64,000 nucleotides of DNA from Streptomyces canus (GTDB lineage Bacteria; Actinomycetota; Actinomycetes; Streptomycetales; Streptomycetaceae). The stretch spans positions 558,001 through 622,000 of the forward strand of contig NZ_KQ948661.1 in assembly GCF_001514145.1 (NCBI RefSeq). Reading direction: 5' to 3'. A program made the translations under genes and the position numbers. The notes beneath the pieces were generated by a model. The model was not told the origin of the DNA, ran no database searches, and was given only the letters and a program-made list of their open reading frames with translations. This document shows positions 32,690 through 43,357 of this stretch, piece after piece (the stretch's first letter is position 1; every line of letters starts with the position of its first letter).

Positions 32690-34942
32690 TCAGGCCCCCG
32701 GCGTCTGCGCCCTGCTCACGTCGTACACCCCGGCCACGTTGCGCATCGCCCGCATCAGCGACGGCAGCCGGGCCGCGTCCGGCAACTGGACGGTGTAGGT
32801 GTGGCGTACTCGCTGCTGGCTGGGGGGTTCGACGGTCGCTGAGACGATCTCGGCGCCCTCGCCGGCCATGGCCTCGGTGAGGTCGGCGAGGAGGTGCGGT
32901 CGGCCGAACGATTCCGCGAACAGCGTGACCCGGCACCCGGCAGTGTCGCCCCAGCTCACGCCGACCTCCGCGCGCCCCACGCTCTTCATCTGCGCCACCG
33001 CGGCGCACTCGACGCGGTGCACGGTCACCACTCCCCCGCGCACGGCGAAGCCGGTGATCTCGTCGGGCGGTACGGGCGTGCAGCAGCCGGCGAGCCGTAC
33101 GGTCGCGCCGGGCTGGTCGACGAGGGCGACGGCGGCGCCGGTGCGGTCTGCGGCCGGGGTGTCGGAGGCCTGCGACTCGGCGGTGCTCCGGCCCACGCTG
33201 TCGGGAGTGTCGGCAACTGGCGGCTCCGCGGCGGAGACCCGGAAGGGGTTCGCATCCCCCCGCCCGGCCTGCACGTCCTCTGTCGTCGCGCCGGCCGTCC
33301 CGCCCCGCTCCGCGATCTCCTCCGGCGTCTCGGGCGTCGGATGGGTCGCGATCCACCGCTGGATGGCGATCCGCGCCGCGGGCGTGTGCGCGTGCTCCAG
33401 CCACTCCTTGGAGGGCTCGGCGGCGGGGTCCTGCCCCATGAGGAGCTGGACGGTGTCGCCGTCCCTCAGAACGGTGCTCAGGGTCGCCAGACGGCCGTTG
33501 ACGCGGGCGCCGAGGCACGCGTGCGCGTCCTCGCCGTACTGCGCGTACGCGGCGTCCACGCAGGTCGCGCCCTCGGGCAGACCCAGAGTGCCGCCGTCGG
33601 GCCGGAAGACGGTGATCTCGCGGTCCTGGGCAAGGTCCTCACGGAGGGTCGACCAGAAGGTGTCGGCGTCGGGCGCGGCCGCCTGCCAGTCGAGGAGACG
33701 GGAGAGCCAGCCGGGCCGGGTGGGGTCCACCCGCTCCTCGTCGGCGCCTGCGCCGGTGGCCACGCTCGGCGCCTCCGAGGTGTCCGCGGGTGAGGCGTAC
33801 GGATTGCCGAGCGCGACCACGCCGGCCTCGGCGACCTTGTGCATCTGGTGGGTGCGGATGAGGACTTCGACGACCTGGCCGTCACCGCTTGCCACAGCGG
33901 TGTGCAGCGACTGGTACAGGTTGAACTTCGGTACGGCGATGAAGTCCTTGAACTCCGAGACGACCGGCGTCATACAGGTGTGCAGTTCGCCCAGGACGCC
34001 GTAGCAGTCCGCGTCCTCGCCGACCAGGACCAGCAGGCGGCCGAAGTCCGCGCCGCGCAGCCTGCCGCGCTTGCGGGCCACCCGGTGCACGGAGACGAAG
34101 TGCCGTGGCCTGATGACGACTTCGGCCGGGATGCCGGCCTCGCGCAGCACGGAGCGCACCTCGGCGGCGATCTCGGCGAGCGGGTCGTCCGCGCGGGAGG
34201 CATTGTCGACGATCAACTCGCGCGTGTGCTCGTACTCCTCGGGGTGGAGGATCGCGAAGACCAGGTCTTCGAGCTCGGTCTTGAGTGCCTGGACACCGAG
34301 GCGTTCGGCGAGCGGGATGAGAACGTCCCGGGTGACCTTGGCGATGCGGGCCTGCTTCTCGGGGCGCATCACGCCGAGGGTGCGCATGTTGTGCAGCCGG
34401 TCGGCGAGTTTGATCGACATCACACGGACGTCGTTGCCGGTGGCGACGAGCATCTTGCGGAAGGTCTCGGGCTCGGCGGCGGCGCCGTAGTCGACCTTCT
34501 CCAGCTTGGTGACGCCGTCGACGAGGAAGCGGACCTCCGCGCCGAACTCCTTGCCGACCTGATCGAGCGTCACCTCGGTGTCCTCGACGGTGTCGTGGAG
34601 CAGAGAGGCCGTCAAGGTCGTGGTCTCGGCGCCGAGTTCGGCGAGGATCAGGGTCACGGCGAGCGGATGGGTGATGTACGGCTCACCGCTCTTGCGCATC
34701 TGGCCGCGGTGCGAGGACTCGGCCAGGACCCACGCGCGGCGAAGCGGTTCGAGGTCGGCATCGGGATGGTGGGCACGGTGGGCCTCGGCGACATGGCCGA
34801 TGGCGTCGGGCAGCCGGTCTCGGGCGGCGGGGCCGAGCAGCGCGGCGCGGCCCAGGCGGCGCAGGTCGATCCGCGCCCGCCAACGGGCGGCCGCACCTGC
34901 TACCGGACCTGGGGTCGCGGGGTTCGTGGCCTCCGCACTCAT
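32690..34942 (-). CDS. rshA: RelA/SpoT homologue (RSH), RshA-type
   Basis: This ~750-residue alarmone enzyme starts at ATG 34942 behind GGAGG; an in-frame ATG at 35008 has a weaker site. Domains in order are the HD hydrolase (residues ~80-240; TASLLHDTVEDTEVT and KLADRLHNMRTLGVM), a synthetase-like domain (~290-410; EFKDFIAVPKFNLYQSLHT, VEVLIRTHQMHKVAEAG), TGS (~485-550), a helical region, a low-complexity linker (~580-640), a zinc-finger-like CCTPVPPDEITGF, and ACT. The hydrolase looks intact. The synthetase is divergent: the usual DLxGVR block reads DFGRLLVLV, lacking the conserved Arg, and the ATP-side basic motif reads HFVSVHRV. It may chiefly degrade (p)ppGpp. The symbol follows Streptomyces usage for the second RSH. 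Confidence 0.85.
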   Translation of the reverse strand: MSAEATNPATPGPVAGAAARWRARIDLRRLGRAALLGPAARDRLPDAIGHVAEAHRAHHPDADLEPLRRAWVLAESSHRGQMRKSGEPYITHPLAVTLILAELGAETTTLTASLLHDTVEDTEVTLDQVGKEFGAEVRFLVDGVTKLEKVDYGAAAEPETFRKMLVATGNDVRVMSIKLADRLHNMRTLGVMRPEKQARIAKVTRDVLIPLAERLGVQALKTELEDLVFAILHPEEYEHTRELIVDNASRADDPLAEIAAEVRSVLREAGIPAEVVIRPRHFVSVHRVARKRGRLRGADFGRLLVLVGEDADCYGVLGELHTCMTPVVSEFKDFIAVPKFNLYQSLHTAVASGDGQVVEVLIRTHQMHKVAEAGVVALGNPYASPADTSEAPSVATGAGADEERVDPTRPGWLSRLLDWQAAAPDADTFWSTLREDLAQDREITVFRPDGGTLGLPEGATCVDAAYAQYGEDAHACLGARVNGRLATLSTVLRDGDTVQLLMGQDPAAEPSKEWLEHAHTPAARIAIQRWIATHPTPETPEEIAERGGTAGATTEDVQAGRGDANPFRVSAAEPPVADTPDSVGRSTAESQASDTPAADRTGAAVALVDQPGATVRLAGCCTPVPPDEITGFAVRGGVVTVHRVECAAVAQMKSVGRAEVGVSWGDTAGCRVTLFAESFGRPHLLADLTEAMAGEGAEIVSATVEPPSQQRVRHTYTVQLPDAARLPSLMRAMRNVAGVYDVSRAQTPGA

Positions 34943-35226
34943 GGGCACCTCCGGCTGTGGACCGGCGGACGGGGTGCCCCATGGCGGACACGGCTCAGGG
35001 GATGGCATCTGTCCCCGTCCGGGCCGGTGCTTGATGCTACCGAGCCCATCACGCCCGGCTGACCGCCTCTCGGCGAGCGTGAAACGGATCACCCAATCGA
35101 GCGAAGGCTTCCAGGTTTACGATTTTGCGCCGCCTGACCAGCGGCCGACCGTGGATTTGAATCGCACAGAGGGCCGAAGGCTGTGGTTCCACGCCTTGGG
35201 CCGTCCGAGTGCTGTGATTCATATGG

Positions 35227-36096
35227 TCAACCAACCGCGTTTTCCAGCCAGTCGGCGTCGATCTCGCCCTCGGCGACGATCACCGCGGGGCCGGTCATCT
35301 CGATCTCGCCGTCGCTCCGCTCGGTGATCACCAGGGTTCCTCCGGGCACGTCGACGGTGTAAGTCGCCGGGGTGCCGGTGGCCACCGGGTCGGCGCCGTC
35401 CCTGCGGGCCGTGGCGACGGCGACGGCGCACGCGCCCGTGCCGCAGGACCGGGTCTCGCCCGCCCCGCGCTCGTGCACGCGCATGGCGACATGGCGGGGG
35501 CCGCGGTCCACCACGAACTCGACGTTGACCCCGCTCGGATAGGCGGCGGCCGGGCTGAACGGCGGCGGGGAGTACAGGTCACCGGCGTGCGCGAGGTCGT
35601 CCACGAAGGCGACGGCGTGCGGATTGCCCATGTTCACGTTGCGTGCGGGCCAGCTGCGGTCGCCGACACTCACCGTGACGTCCCCCTCGGCGAGCAGCGC
35701 CTTGCCCATGCCGACGGTGACGTCACCGCCCTTCGCGATGTGCACGGCCTTCACGCCCCCGCGCGTGGCCACCGCGAGGTCGCCTTCGGTGACGTGACCG
35801 GCGCGCTGGAGGTAGCGGGCGAAGACGCGTACTCCGTTGCCGCACATCTCGGCGATGGAACCGTCGCCGTTGCGGTAGTCCATGAACCACTCGGCCTCCT
35901 CGGCCATGTGCGCGGCCTCGGGGTGCTCGGCGGACCGTACGACGTGGAGCAGGCCGTCACCGCCGATGCCTGCCCGGCGGTCGCACAGGGCGGCGACGGC
36001 GGCGGGGGACAGGTCCAGGGTGTTCTCGGGGTCCGGGACGATCACGAAGTCGTTCTCGGTGCCGTGGCCCTTGAGAAAGGGGATCCGGGTGCTCAT
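35227..36096 (-). CDS. dapF: Diaminopimelate epimerase
   Basis: DapF (289 residues) interconverts LL- and meso-diaminopimelate for lysine synthesis; Streptomyces puts the LL form in its peptidoglycan. The two catalytic cysteines are visible: EMCGNGVRVFAR near residue 84 and RSCGTGACAVAVA near residue 221. The N-terminal KGHGTENDFVI is the substrate-binding start typical of actinobacteria, and VNMGNPHAVAFVDD is the central family motif. The ATG at 36096 begins MSTRIPFLKGHG. It lies between the RSH gene and a small membrane protein gene, all on the minus strand. Confidence 0.96.
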   Translation of the reverse strand: MSTRIPFLKGHGTENDFVIVPDPENTLDLSPAAVAALCDRRAGIGGDGLLHVVRSAEHPEAAHMAEEAEWFMDYRNGDGSIAEMCGNGVRVFARYLQRAGHVTEGDLAVATRGGVKAVHIAKGGDVTVGMGKALLAEGDVTVSVGDRSWPARNVNMGNPHAVAFVDDLAHAGDLYSPPPFSPAAAYPSGVNVEFVVDRGPRHVAMRVHERGAGETRSCGTGACAVAVATARRDGADPVATGTPATYTVDVPGGTLVITERSDGEIEMTGPAVIVAEGEIDADWLENAVG

Positions 36097-36186
36097 GTCT
36101 CGATCGTACGTGCAGGCCGGTGGGGGCCGGTCGCGCCCGAGCGGCGGTAGCCGCAGTTCGACACAGCCCCGCGCCCCTGAAGGCCT

Positions 36187-36720
36187 CTAGCGGAGCCTCG
36201 CTACGCGCCAGACCGCGAGAACGACCACAATCGCTACCAGCAACACGTACCCGAGCACGACCCGCCAGTCCGCGCGGCGGCCGGACCCCCGCTGCGGCAG
36301 TCCCGGCCACGTGTAACCAACCCGGCGTGCGGCCATCATGCCCCAGCCCGCCGCACAGGAGCAGATCAGCAGGCCCAGCATCGCGATCACCGCTCCGCTG
36401 TCGCCGAAGTCGAAGGCCAGGGGGAAGGCGAACATCAGGGAGCCGACGGCGGCCAGCGAGACGATGGGGGCGAGCTGCCAGATCCGCAGACGGCGCTGCG
36501 GGCGCAGCTCGACCTCGACCTCTTCCCCGCCCGGGAACATCTCCTCGGGCTCGGGACCGTCGGCGGTCACACCGCCCTGGGTGTCGTCGGGCCCGTCGGG
36601 GCTCAGACGCTCTGCGTCCTGCTCCGGTTCACCGCTCTCGGCGGTGAGGGGCTCGGTGCCTTGTGCGGTGTCGCGAGGGCCGGCCTCCATCGCCACGCGC
36701 CCTCCCAACTCGGACTCCAC
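36187..36720 (-). CDS. Small membrane protein of unknown function
   Basis: This 177-residue protein has an acidic, Glu/Gly/Pro-rich cytoplasmic N-terminus (residues 1-72) and three hydrophobic segments at ~80-100 (LAPIVSLAAVGSLMFAFPLA), ~107-128 (VIAMLGLLICSCAAGWGMM) and ~152-172 (VVLGYVLLVAIVVVLAVW). It ends in basic residues. No domain is recognised. It sits between miaA and dapF on the same strand, with gaps of 78 and 90 bases, and is probably cotranscribed with them. Confidence 0.75.
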   Translation of the reverse strand: MESELGGRVAMEAGPRDTAQGTEPLTAESGEPEQDAERLSPDGPDDTQGGVTADGPEPEEMFPGGEEVEVELRPQRRLRIWQLAPIVSLAAVGSLMFAFPLAFDFGDSGAVIAMLGLLICSCAAGWGMMAARRVGYTWPGLPQRGSGRRADWRVVLGYVLLVAIVVVLAVWRVARLR

Positions 36721-36798
36721 TTGGTCGATCGAAGCTCGATGATGGCACGGCGCCGGAGGCCGGGATGACGGCCGGAGCGTCCCGATGCCAGGACGTGA

Positions 36799-37737
36799 TC
36801 AGGCTGTGACCGGTCGTTCGACCAACGCCAATGCGAGCTGCGGAAGTTCTGTGAGATGCGCCGCAGCCCCACTCAACCAGTGCACCCGCGGATCGCGCCT
36901 GAACCATGAATCCTGACGGCGCGCGAAGCGTTTCGTGGCACGGATGGTCTCGGCCCGCGCGTCCTCCATCGTGCACTCCCCCGAGAGCGCCGCGAGCACC
37001 TGCTGGTACCCGAGCGCACGCGAGGCCGTGCGCCCCTCGCGCAACCCGAGCGCCTCCAGCTCCCGCACCTCGTCCACGAGCCCCGCCTCCCACATCCGGT
37101 CGACGCGGCGCGCGATGCGCTCGTCGAGTTCGGGCCGCGCGACGTCGACGCCGATCTGGACGGTGTCGTAGACCGAGTCGTGGCCGGGGAGGTTGGCGGT
37201 GAAGGGCTTGCCGGTGATCTCGATCACTTCGAGGGCCCGGACGATACGTCGGCCGTTGCTGGGCAGGATCGCCTGCCCGGCCCCGGGGTCGGCGGCGGAG
37301 AGACGGGCGTGCAGCGCACCGGAGCCGCGCAGCACGAGTTCCTCCTCCAGACGGGCCCTGACCTCGGGGTCGGTGCCGGGGAACTCCAGGTTGTCGACGG
37401 CCCCGCGGACATAGAGCCCGGAACCGCCGACGAGGATCGGCCAGCGGCCCTCGGCGAGCAGGGCGTCGATCCGGGCGCGGGCCAGCCGCTGGTACTCGGC
37501 GACGGACGCCGTGACGGTCACGTCCCAGATGTCCAGGAGGTGGTGCGGGACGCCGTCGCGTTCCTCGGGCGTCAGCTTGGCGGTGCCGATGTCCATCCCT
37601 CGGTAGAGCTGCATGGAGTCGGCGTTGACGACCTCGCCTCCCAGTCGCCGGGCGAGAAAAACGCCCAGATCGGACTTTCCGGCCGCAGTGGGTCCGACGA
37701 CGGCGATGACGCGGGGGGAGGGGGGTGTGCTGCTCAC
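36799..37737 (-). CDS. miaA: tRNA dimethylallyltransferase
   Basis: MiaA (312 residues) adds a dimethylallyl group to A37 of tRNAs that read UNN codons. The P-loop GPTAAGKSDLGVFLAR is at residue 15, the substrate motif NADSMQLYRGMDIGTAK follows, and HHLLDIWDVT and GGSGLYVRGAVDNLEF are family signatures. The C-terminus contains TKRFARRQDSWFRRDPRVHW, the tRNA-binding end. The product is the substrate of MiaB, encoded 2 kb away on the same strand, so the window holds both steps of ms2i6A synthesis. Confidence 0.96.
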   Translation of the reverse strand: MSSTPPSPRVIAVVGPTAAGKSDLGVFLARRLGGEVVNADSMQLYRGMDIGTAKLTPEERDGVPHHLLDIWDVTVTASVAEYQRLARARIDALLAEGRWPILVGGSGLYVRGAVDNLEFPGTDPEVRARLEEELVLRGSGALHARLSAADPGAGQAILPSNGRRIVRALEVIEITGKPFTANLPGHDSVYDTVQIGVDVARPELDERIARRVDRMWEAGLVDEVRELEALGLREGRTASRALGYQQVLAALSGECTMEDARAETIRATKRFARRQDSWFRRDPRVHWLSGAAAHLTELPQLALALVERPVTA

Positions 37738-37920
37738 CGCCCCAGTCTCGCAAACCCAGGAGCACCACCTCGAACGAGTTACGTGACGACGCGGGTCCGG
37801 TGTCGTTGCCAGTTGCGTGGTTTCCGCCGCCCTGTCCGCGGAGGCGGCGATCCGGGTGGCGCAATCGGGCGCTCCGGACGACGCGGGATTTCCCCCGCAT
37901 GAGTAACGTATGGAGTGGAT

Positions 37921-38268
37921 ATGGGCGTTTTCGCACGACTTCTCCGGAGGTCGAAGGCCACGGAGGAGGCGTCAACCGCCGAGACGCAGGCCGACATCCG
38001 GACGGCCGAGTCCACGGCGGAGGAGGCGGGAGAGGCGAAGGGGGCGACCGACGTCAGGGCCACGGCCAAGACCGAGGTCGAGACCGGGCCTCAGGCCGAG
38101 GGCAAGACCGAGGCCGAGGTCGCCGAGACGGCCGGAGCCGAGGCCGCGGACGGAGCGACGGCGACGGAGGCCGCAGAGGACGACGCCGCCGAGAACGTCG
38201 AGATCCCCAAGCAGCAGTCCGCCGACGAGGCGGCCGACCGTGAGGCCGGTGAGGGCGCCCGCACGTAA
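37921..38268 (+). CDS. Small acidic Ala/Glu-rich protein
   Basis: This 115-residue protein starts at ATG 37921 with GGAG five bases upstream; a GTG six bases earlier is less well placed. After a basic start (MGVFARLLRRSK) it is almost entirely Ala, Glu, Thr, Asp and Gly, with no membrane segment or domain and a predicted disordered or helical character. It precedes the MT0933-type antitoxin gene by 24 bases and they are probably cotranscribed. Its role is unknown. It is divergent from miaA. Confidence 0.7.
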   Translation: MGVFARLLRRSKATEEASTAETQADIRTAESTAEEAGEAKGATDVRATAKTEVETGPQAEGKTEAEVAETAGAEAADGATATEAAEDDAAENVEIPKQQSADEAADREAGEGART

Positions 38269-38292
38269 CTGCCCCGCGTGGGAAGGTGAACG

Positions 38293-38565
38293 ATGGGTCT
38301 CCTGGACAATGTGAAGGCCAAGCTCGGCCCGGCCAAGGACAAGGTCTCCGGCCTCGCGCAACGGCACGGGGACAAGGTCCGACACGGCCTCGACACGGCC
38401 GCGAAGGTCGTGGACGAGAAGACCGAGGGAAAGTACAGCGGCAAGATCCAGACGGGCACGGGCAAGGCCAAGAGCGCCATGGACCGACTCGCGCACAAGG
38501 ACGGCACGGAGGGACCGGGTGGCGGCAGCACGCCGCCGCCGGCCTCACCGCCGCCGGCTTCCTGA
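38293..38565 (+). CDS. MT0933-type antitoxin family protein
   Basis: This 90-residue basic protein fits the actinobacterial MT0933 antitoxin pattern: an amphipathic start (MGLLDNVKAKLGPAKDKVSG), then HGDKVRHGLDTAAKVVDEKT and GKYSGKIQTGTGKAKSAMDR. A Gly/Pro/Ser-rich tail of ~20 residues follows. The family name comes from a proposed toxin-antitoxin relation; in Streptomyces such genes are usually solitary, and the neighbour here is an acidic protein and not a recognisable toxin. GGAAGGTG before the ATG supports the start. Confidence 0.75.
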   Translation: MGLLDNVKAKLGPAKDKVSGLAQRHGDKVRHGLDTAAKVVDEKTEGKYSGKIQTGTGKAKSAMDRLAHKDGTEGPGGGSTPPPASPPPAS

Positions 38566-38668
38566 CGGCAGCACGGCACACCGACGGCCGGCCGCGGGGC
38601 AGGACGCCCCCGGTCGGCCGCGGTTCCCGCCCAGGACTCCTCTACGGCTCCTGCGGCTCGTCCGGCCG

Positions 38669-39376
38669 TCAAGACCAGGTCGCGACCACGTACCCCACGC
38701 CGTACGGCGCGTCCTCGTACAGCAGCGAGCCGCCGAGGTCCGCGCCCTCGGCCGCCCCCGCGAGGACCTGCCAGCAGGCCCGGCCGGAGGCCTGCAGTTC
38801 GTACGCCAGCTCGGCGTCCAGCGCTTTCAGGGCCGCCACGTCGGCCGCGCCCAGCGCACGCGCGACCTCCGCGTCGAACGGCGCCGCGCGCTCGTCGAGG
38901 TAGCCGGGTGCCTTGAGCGTGCGGCAGGCGCTGGCGTCCCCCATCACCAGCAGTGCCACCCGCTCGGCCCGGGCGGCGATTTCCCTCCCGGTCTGAATAC
39001 ACCGCTCGGGCTCCAGAGGTTCCCCCACGCCGAGTCCCTCGATCGGGGCGTCGGAGCAGCCGACGCGGTCCAGCAGCCAGGCGGCGACCGCGAGGGAGGT
39101 CGGCAGCGTGCCCTGCGGGGCCGGCCCCTGCCCGAGCCTCACGTCCACCTCCACGCCGAAGCCGCGGAACGAGCCGCGAGCGCCCGGCGGGTGCGGGCCA
39201 CGCCCACTCTGCTCGGCGGGCCCCACGACGACGAGACGGTCGGGCCGGGCCGCCGCGAGCACGCCCAGCGCGTCCGTGCAGGCGGCGCGGGCCCCGTCGA
39301 GCTCGGGCGCCGCCCCGGCAGCGACCGGCGGCACGAGAAGGGGCGGACACGGACAGACAGCGGCTGCTACAAGCAT
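38669..39376 (-). CDS. Class III extradiol dioxygenase-like (LigB/MEMO superfamily) protein
   Basis: This 235-residue protein starts MLVAAAVCPCPPLLVPPVAA, the typical beginning of the actinobacterial LigB-like family; DRLVVVGPAEQ forms the next conserved strand. VALLVMGDASACRT near residue 143 and a C-terminal YEDAPYGVGYVVA complete the domain. The histidines that hold iron in true extradiol dioxygenases are not evident at the N-terminus (CPCPPLL here), so enzymatic activity is doubtful. It begins 10 bases after the upstream 98-residue gene, in the miaB unit. Confidence 0.75.
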   Translation of the reverse strand: MLVAAAVCPCPPLLVPPVAAGAAPELDGARAACTDALGVLAAARPDRLVVVGPAEQSGRGPHPPGARGSFRGFGVEVDVRLGQGPAPQGTLPTSLAVAAWLLDRVGCSDAPIEGLGVGEPLEPERCIQTGREIAARAERVALLVMGDASACRTLKAPGYLDERAAPFDAEVARALGAADVAALKALDAELAYELQASGRACWQVLAGAAEGADLGGSLLYEDAPYGVGYVVATWS

Positions 39377-39386
39377 GATCAGCAGC

Positions 39387-39683
39387 CTACTTCCAGGCCC
39401 AGGGCCAGGACTCGGGATGGGTGCTCCACGCCAGTTCGCCGAGCCGGTACACCACGCGAAACGTGGCCATCACGCCCTCGATGTTCGCGTAGTAGGCGTC
39501 CCCGTCACCGATCCGGTAGACCTGCCGACGCTTCTGGCGCAGACCGACGCCCGGACGATGAGTGCAGGCGATCTCGTACAGGCGGGCGCGGGCCTCCTCC
39601 CGAGTGCCCTCGAAGTGCGCCACTTCGTCGACGTCGTGATGGTCCCTGTGACTGCGGTCGACCAGGACCACCCAGCGCGCCAT
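39387..39683 (-). CDS. Conserved hypothetical protein in the miaB operon
   Basis: This 98-residue protein is unrecognised beyond being a streptomycete-type conserved small protein. It contains WVVLVDRSHRDHHDVDEVAH at the start, EEARARLYEIACTH in the middle, a basic GLRQKRRQVYRIGDGDAYY segment and a Trp-rich ending (ESWPWAWK). No membrane segment is present. It lies 39 bases after miaB and 10 bases before the LigB-like gene, so all three are likely cotranscribed. Confidence 0.7.
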   Translation of the reverse strand: MARWVVLVDRSHRDHHDVDEVAHFEGTREEARARLYEIACTHRPGVGLRQKRRQVYRIGDGDAYYANIEGVMATFRVVYRLGELAWSTHPESWPWAWK

Positions 39684-39722
39684 ACCCCGCCCCGCCTCTC
39701 CTGCGTGACCGGCGGCGGGCGC

Positions 39723-41249
39723 TCAGTGCGCCGCGCAGCCGCCCGTGACCGCCGGCAGCGGCTCGGGGATCCCGATCTTCGGGAGGCCCAGCATGACACC
39801 CGCGGGTTCGGCGGCCTCGGCCGCGTTCCGCTTCTGCCACGCGTCCCCCGCGCGCGTGCGGCGCACATCGAGGACGGCGCCCTCGGCGAGGAGGTGGTGA
39901 GGGGCGGCGTAGGTGATCTCGACCGTGACCACGTCGCCGGGGCGGACCTCCTGGTCGGGCTTGGTGAAGTGGACCAGACGGTTGTCGGGGGCGCGGCCGG
40001 AGAGGCGGTGGGTGGCGCCGTCCTTGCGGCCCTCGCCCTCGGCGACCATCAGCTCCAGGGTGCGGCCGACCTGCTTCTTGTTCTCCTCCCAGGAGATCTC
40101 CTCCTGGAGCGCGACAAGACGCTCGTAGCGCGCCTGGACGACCTCCTTGGGGATCTGGTTCTCCATGGTCGCGGCAGGGGTCCCGGGACGCTTGGAGTAC
40201 TGGAAGGTGAAGGCCTGCGTGAAGCGGGCCTCGCGGACCACGTGCATGGTCTGCTCGAAGTCCTCCTCGGTCTCGCCGGGGAAGCCCACGATGATGTCGG
40301 TGGTGATCGCCGCGTGCGGGATGGCGGCGCGGACCTTGTCGATGATCCCGAGGTAGCGCTCCTGGCGGTACGACCGGCGCATCGACTTCAGGACCGTGTC
40401 CGAACCGGACTGCAGGGGCATGTGCAGCTGCGGCATGACGTTCGGCGTCTCGGCCATCGCCGCGATCACGTCGTCGGTGAAGTCGCGCGGGTGCGGGGAG
40501 GTGAAGCGGACGCGCTCCAGGCCCTCGATCGCGCCACACGCGCGCAGCAGTTTGCTGAACGCCTCGCGGTCGCCGATGTCGGAGCCGTACGCGTTGACGT
40601 TCTGGCCGAGCAGCGTGATCTCGGAGACGCCCTCGCCGACCAGTGTCTCGATCTCGGCGAGGATGTCGCCGGTGCGGCGGTCCTTCTCCTTGCCGCGCAG
40701 GGCCGGGACGATGCAGAAGGTGCACGTGTTGTTGCAGCCGACGGAGATCGACACCCAGGCCGCGTAGGCGCTCTCGCGCCGGGTCGGCAGCGTGGACGGG
40801 AACGCCTCGAGGGACTCGGCGATCTCGACCTGCGCCTCTTCCTGCACGCGCGCGCGTTCCAGCAGGACCGGCAGCTTGCCGATGTTGTGCGTGCCGAAGA
40901 CGACGTCCACCCAGGGCGCCTTCTTGACGATGGTGTCGCGGTCCTTCTGGGCGAGGCAGCCGCCGACCGCGATCTGCATGCCGGGCCGCGAGGCCTTGCG
41001 CGGCGCGAGCCGGCCGAGGTTGCCGTAGAGCCGGTTGTCGGCGTTCTCCCGCACCGCGCAGGTGTTGAAGACGACGACGTCCGCGTCCCCGTCGGAGCCC
41101 TCGGGGGCGGGTACGTATCCCGCCTCCTCCAGCAGTCCGGACAATCGCTCGGAGTCGTGGACGTTCATCTGGCACCCATAAGTGCGCACTTCATACGTCT
41201 TCGAAGAGGGAACGTCCACTGCCGGGCTCCGGTCGCTGCTGCTGGTCAT
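39723..41249 (-). CDS. miaB: tRNA-2-methylthio-N6-dimethylallyladenosine synthase
   Basis: MiaB (508 residues) is a radical-SAM methylthiotransferase that converts i6A37 to ms2i6A37. The N-terminal UPF0004 domain holds the auxiliary cluster cysteines in [13 protein letters not shown] (residue ~26), FNTCAVREN (~62) and VGGCLAQKD (~96). The radical-SAM cluster is [18 protein letters not shown] (~170; CxxxCxxC). The C-terminal TRAM domain follows residue ~375, ending in [15 protein letters not shown] and a ~45-residue tail. It begins a three-gene unit. No TRAM or cluster residue is missing. Confidence 0.96.
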   Translation of the reverse strand: MTSSSDRSPAVDVPSSKTYEVRTYGCQMNVHDSERLSGLLEEAGYVPAPEGSDGDADVVVFNTCAVRENADNRLYGNLGRLAPRKASRPGMQIAVGGCLAQKDRDTIVKKAPWVDVVFGTHNIGKLPVLLERARVQEEAQVEIAESLEAFPSTLPTRRESAYAAWVSISVGCNNTCTFCIVPALRGKEKDRRTGDILAEIETLVGEGVSEITLLGQNVNAYGSDIGDREAFSKLLRACGAIEGLERVRFTSPHPRDFTDDVIAAMAETPNVMPQLHMPLQSGSDTVLKSMRRSYRQERYLGIIDKVRAAIPHAAITTDIIVGFPGETEEDFEQTMHVVREARFTQAFTFQYSKRPGTPAATMENQIPKEVVQARYERLVALQEEISWEENKKQVGRTLELMVAEGEGRKDGATHRLSGRAPDNRLVHFTKPDQEVRPGDVVTVEITYAAPHHLLAEGAVLDVRRTRAGDAWQKRNAAEAAEPAGVMLGLPKIGIPEPLPAVTGGCAAH

Positions 41250-41279
41250 GGCTCAAGGGTAGGCGCTCCGCGGAGACCG

Positions 41280-41800
41280 TCGCCCCGGTGCTCAGCCGTG
41301 GCCGTTCATCGGCGCACCAGTTGCTGCAAGGCGCTCGCGCTGACCGTGGCAGGGCTCGGACGGGCGGTCGGCCACGATCAAGAAGCGGACTCCAGTGACC
41401 TTGCCTTTGGCCGTGAGGGAGGGTGTCGACGTAGGCGACGGTTCCGCGGCGGGCACCAGTAGCCCTGGACCACCAGGTGCGCGTCGGCGGTCTGCCGCGG
41501 CGCCGTCAGGTCGGGGCGCGGCAGGAGCTCGGCGAATCCGGTCAGGATTCAAGGTGCCGGAGGCTGCCGCACCGCCGTGGCCTGGTCGCCGACGGCACCT
41601 TCACATAGCCGGCACCTGCGAGGGTCGTGGACTTCGCCCGTGGAACCGGTGAGCAGGCCGGAGGCGCTGACCCGCGTGGTGCCCTCGTAACTGCCCGCGC
41701 CGGTCTGCTCGTTGGCCGACACGGCAGAGGCGGCTGTAGGCGCAGCCGTACGCCACAGGGCGGCTGCACCCGTGTCGCCGCACGAATGACCTGAATCACG
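41280..41800 (-). pseudogene. Possible decayed gene for a small secreted protein
   Basis: The 608 bases between miaB and argG hold no intact gene. On the minus strand a stretch near 41640-41750 reads like a secreted-protein start (LWRTAAPTAASAVSANEQ, then YEGTTRVSASGLLTGST). The sense then shifts frame twice: a GYVKVP segment is in another frame, and a proline-rich remnant ends near 41292. No continuous frame links them. This looks like a frameshifted remnant, but without homologues it could be chance; confidence is low. Confidence 0.3.
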
Positions 41801-41821
41801 TGCGGGGTGACACCAGGGGGC

Positions 41822-43312
<1,491 letters not shown>

Positions 43313-43325
43313 TCACCTCGTGAAG

Positions 43326-43357
43326 GAGGCCGGTGCGATGGCGCACCGGCCTCTTCT
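43326..43357. terminator. argG / RutA-like gene terminator
   Basis: A perfect 12-bp stem, GAGGCCGGTGCG / CGCACCGGCCTC, has an ATGG tetraloop and is followed by TTCTC on the plus strand. It ends argG and abuts the stop of the convergent gene. Confidence 0.8.
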
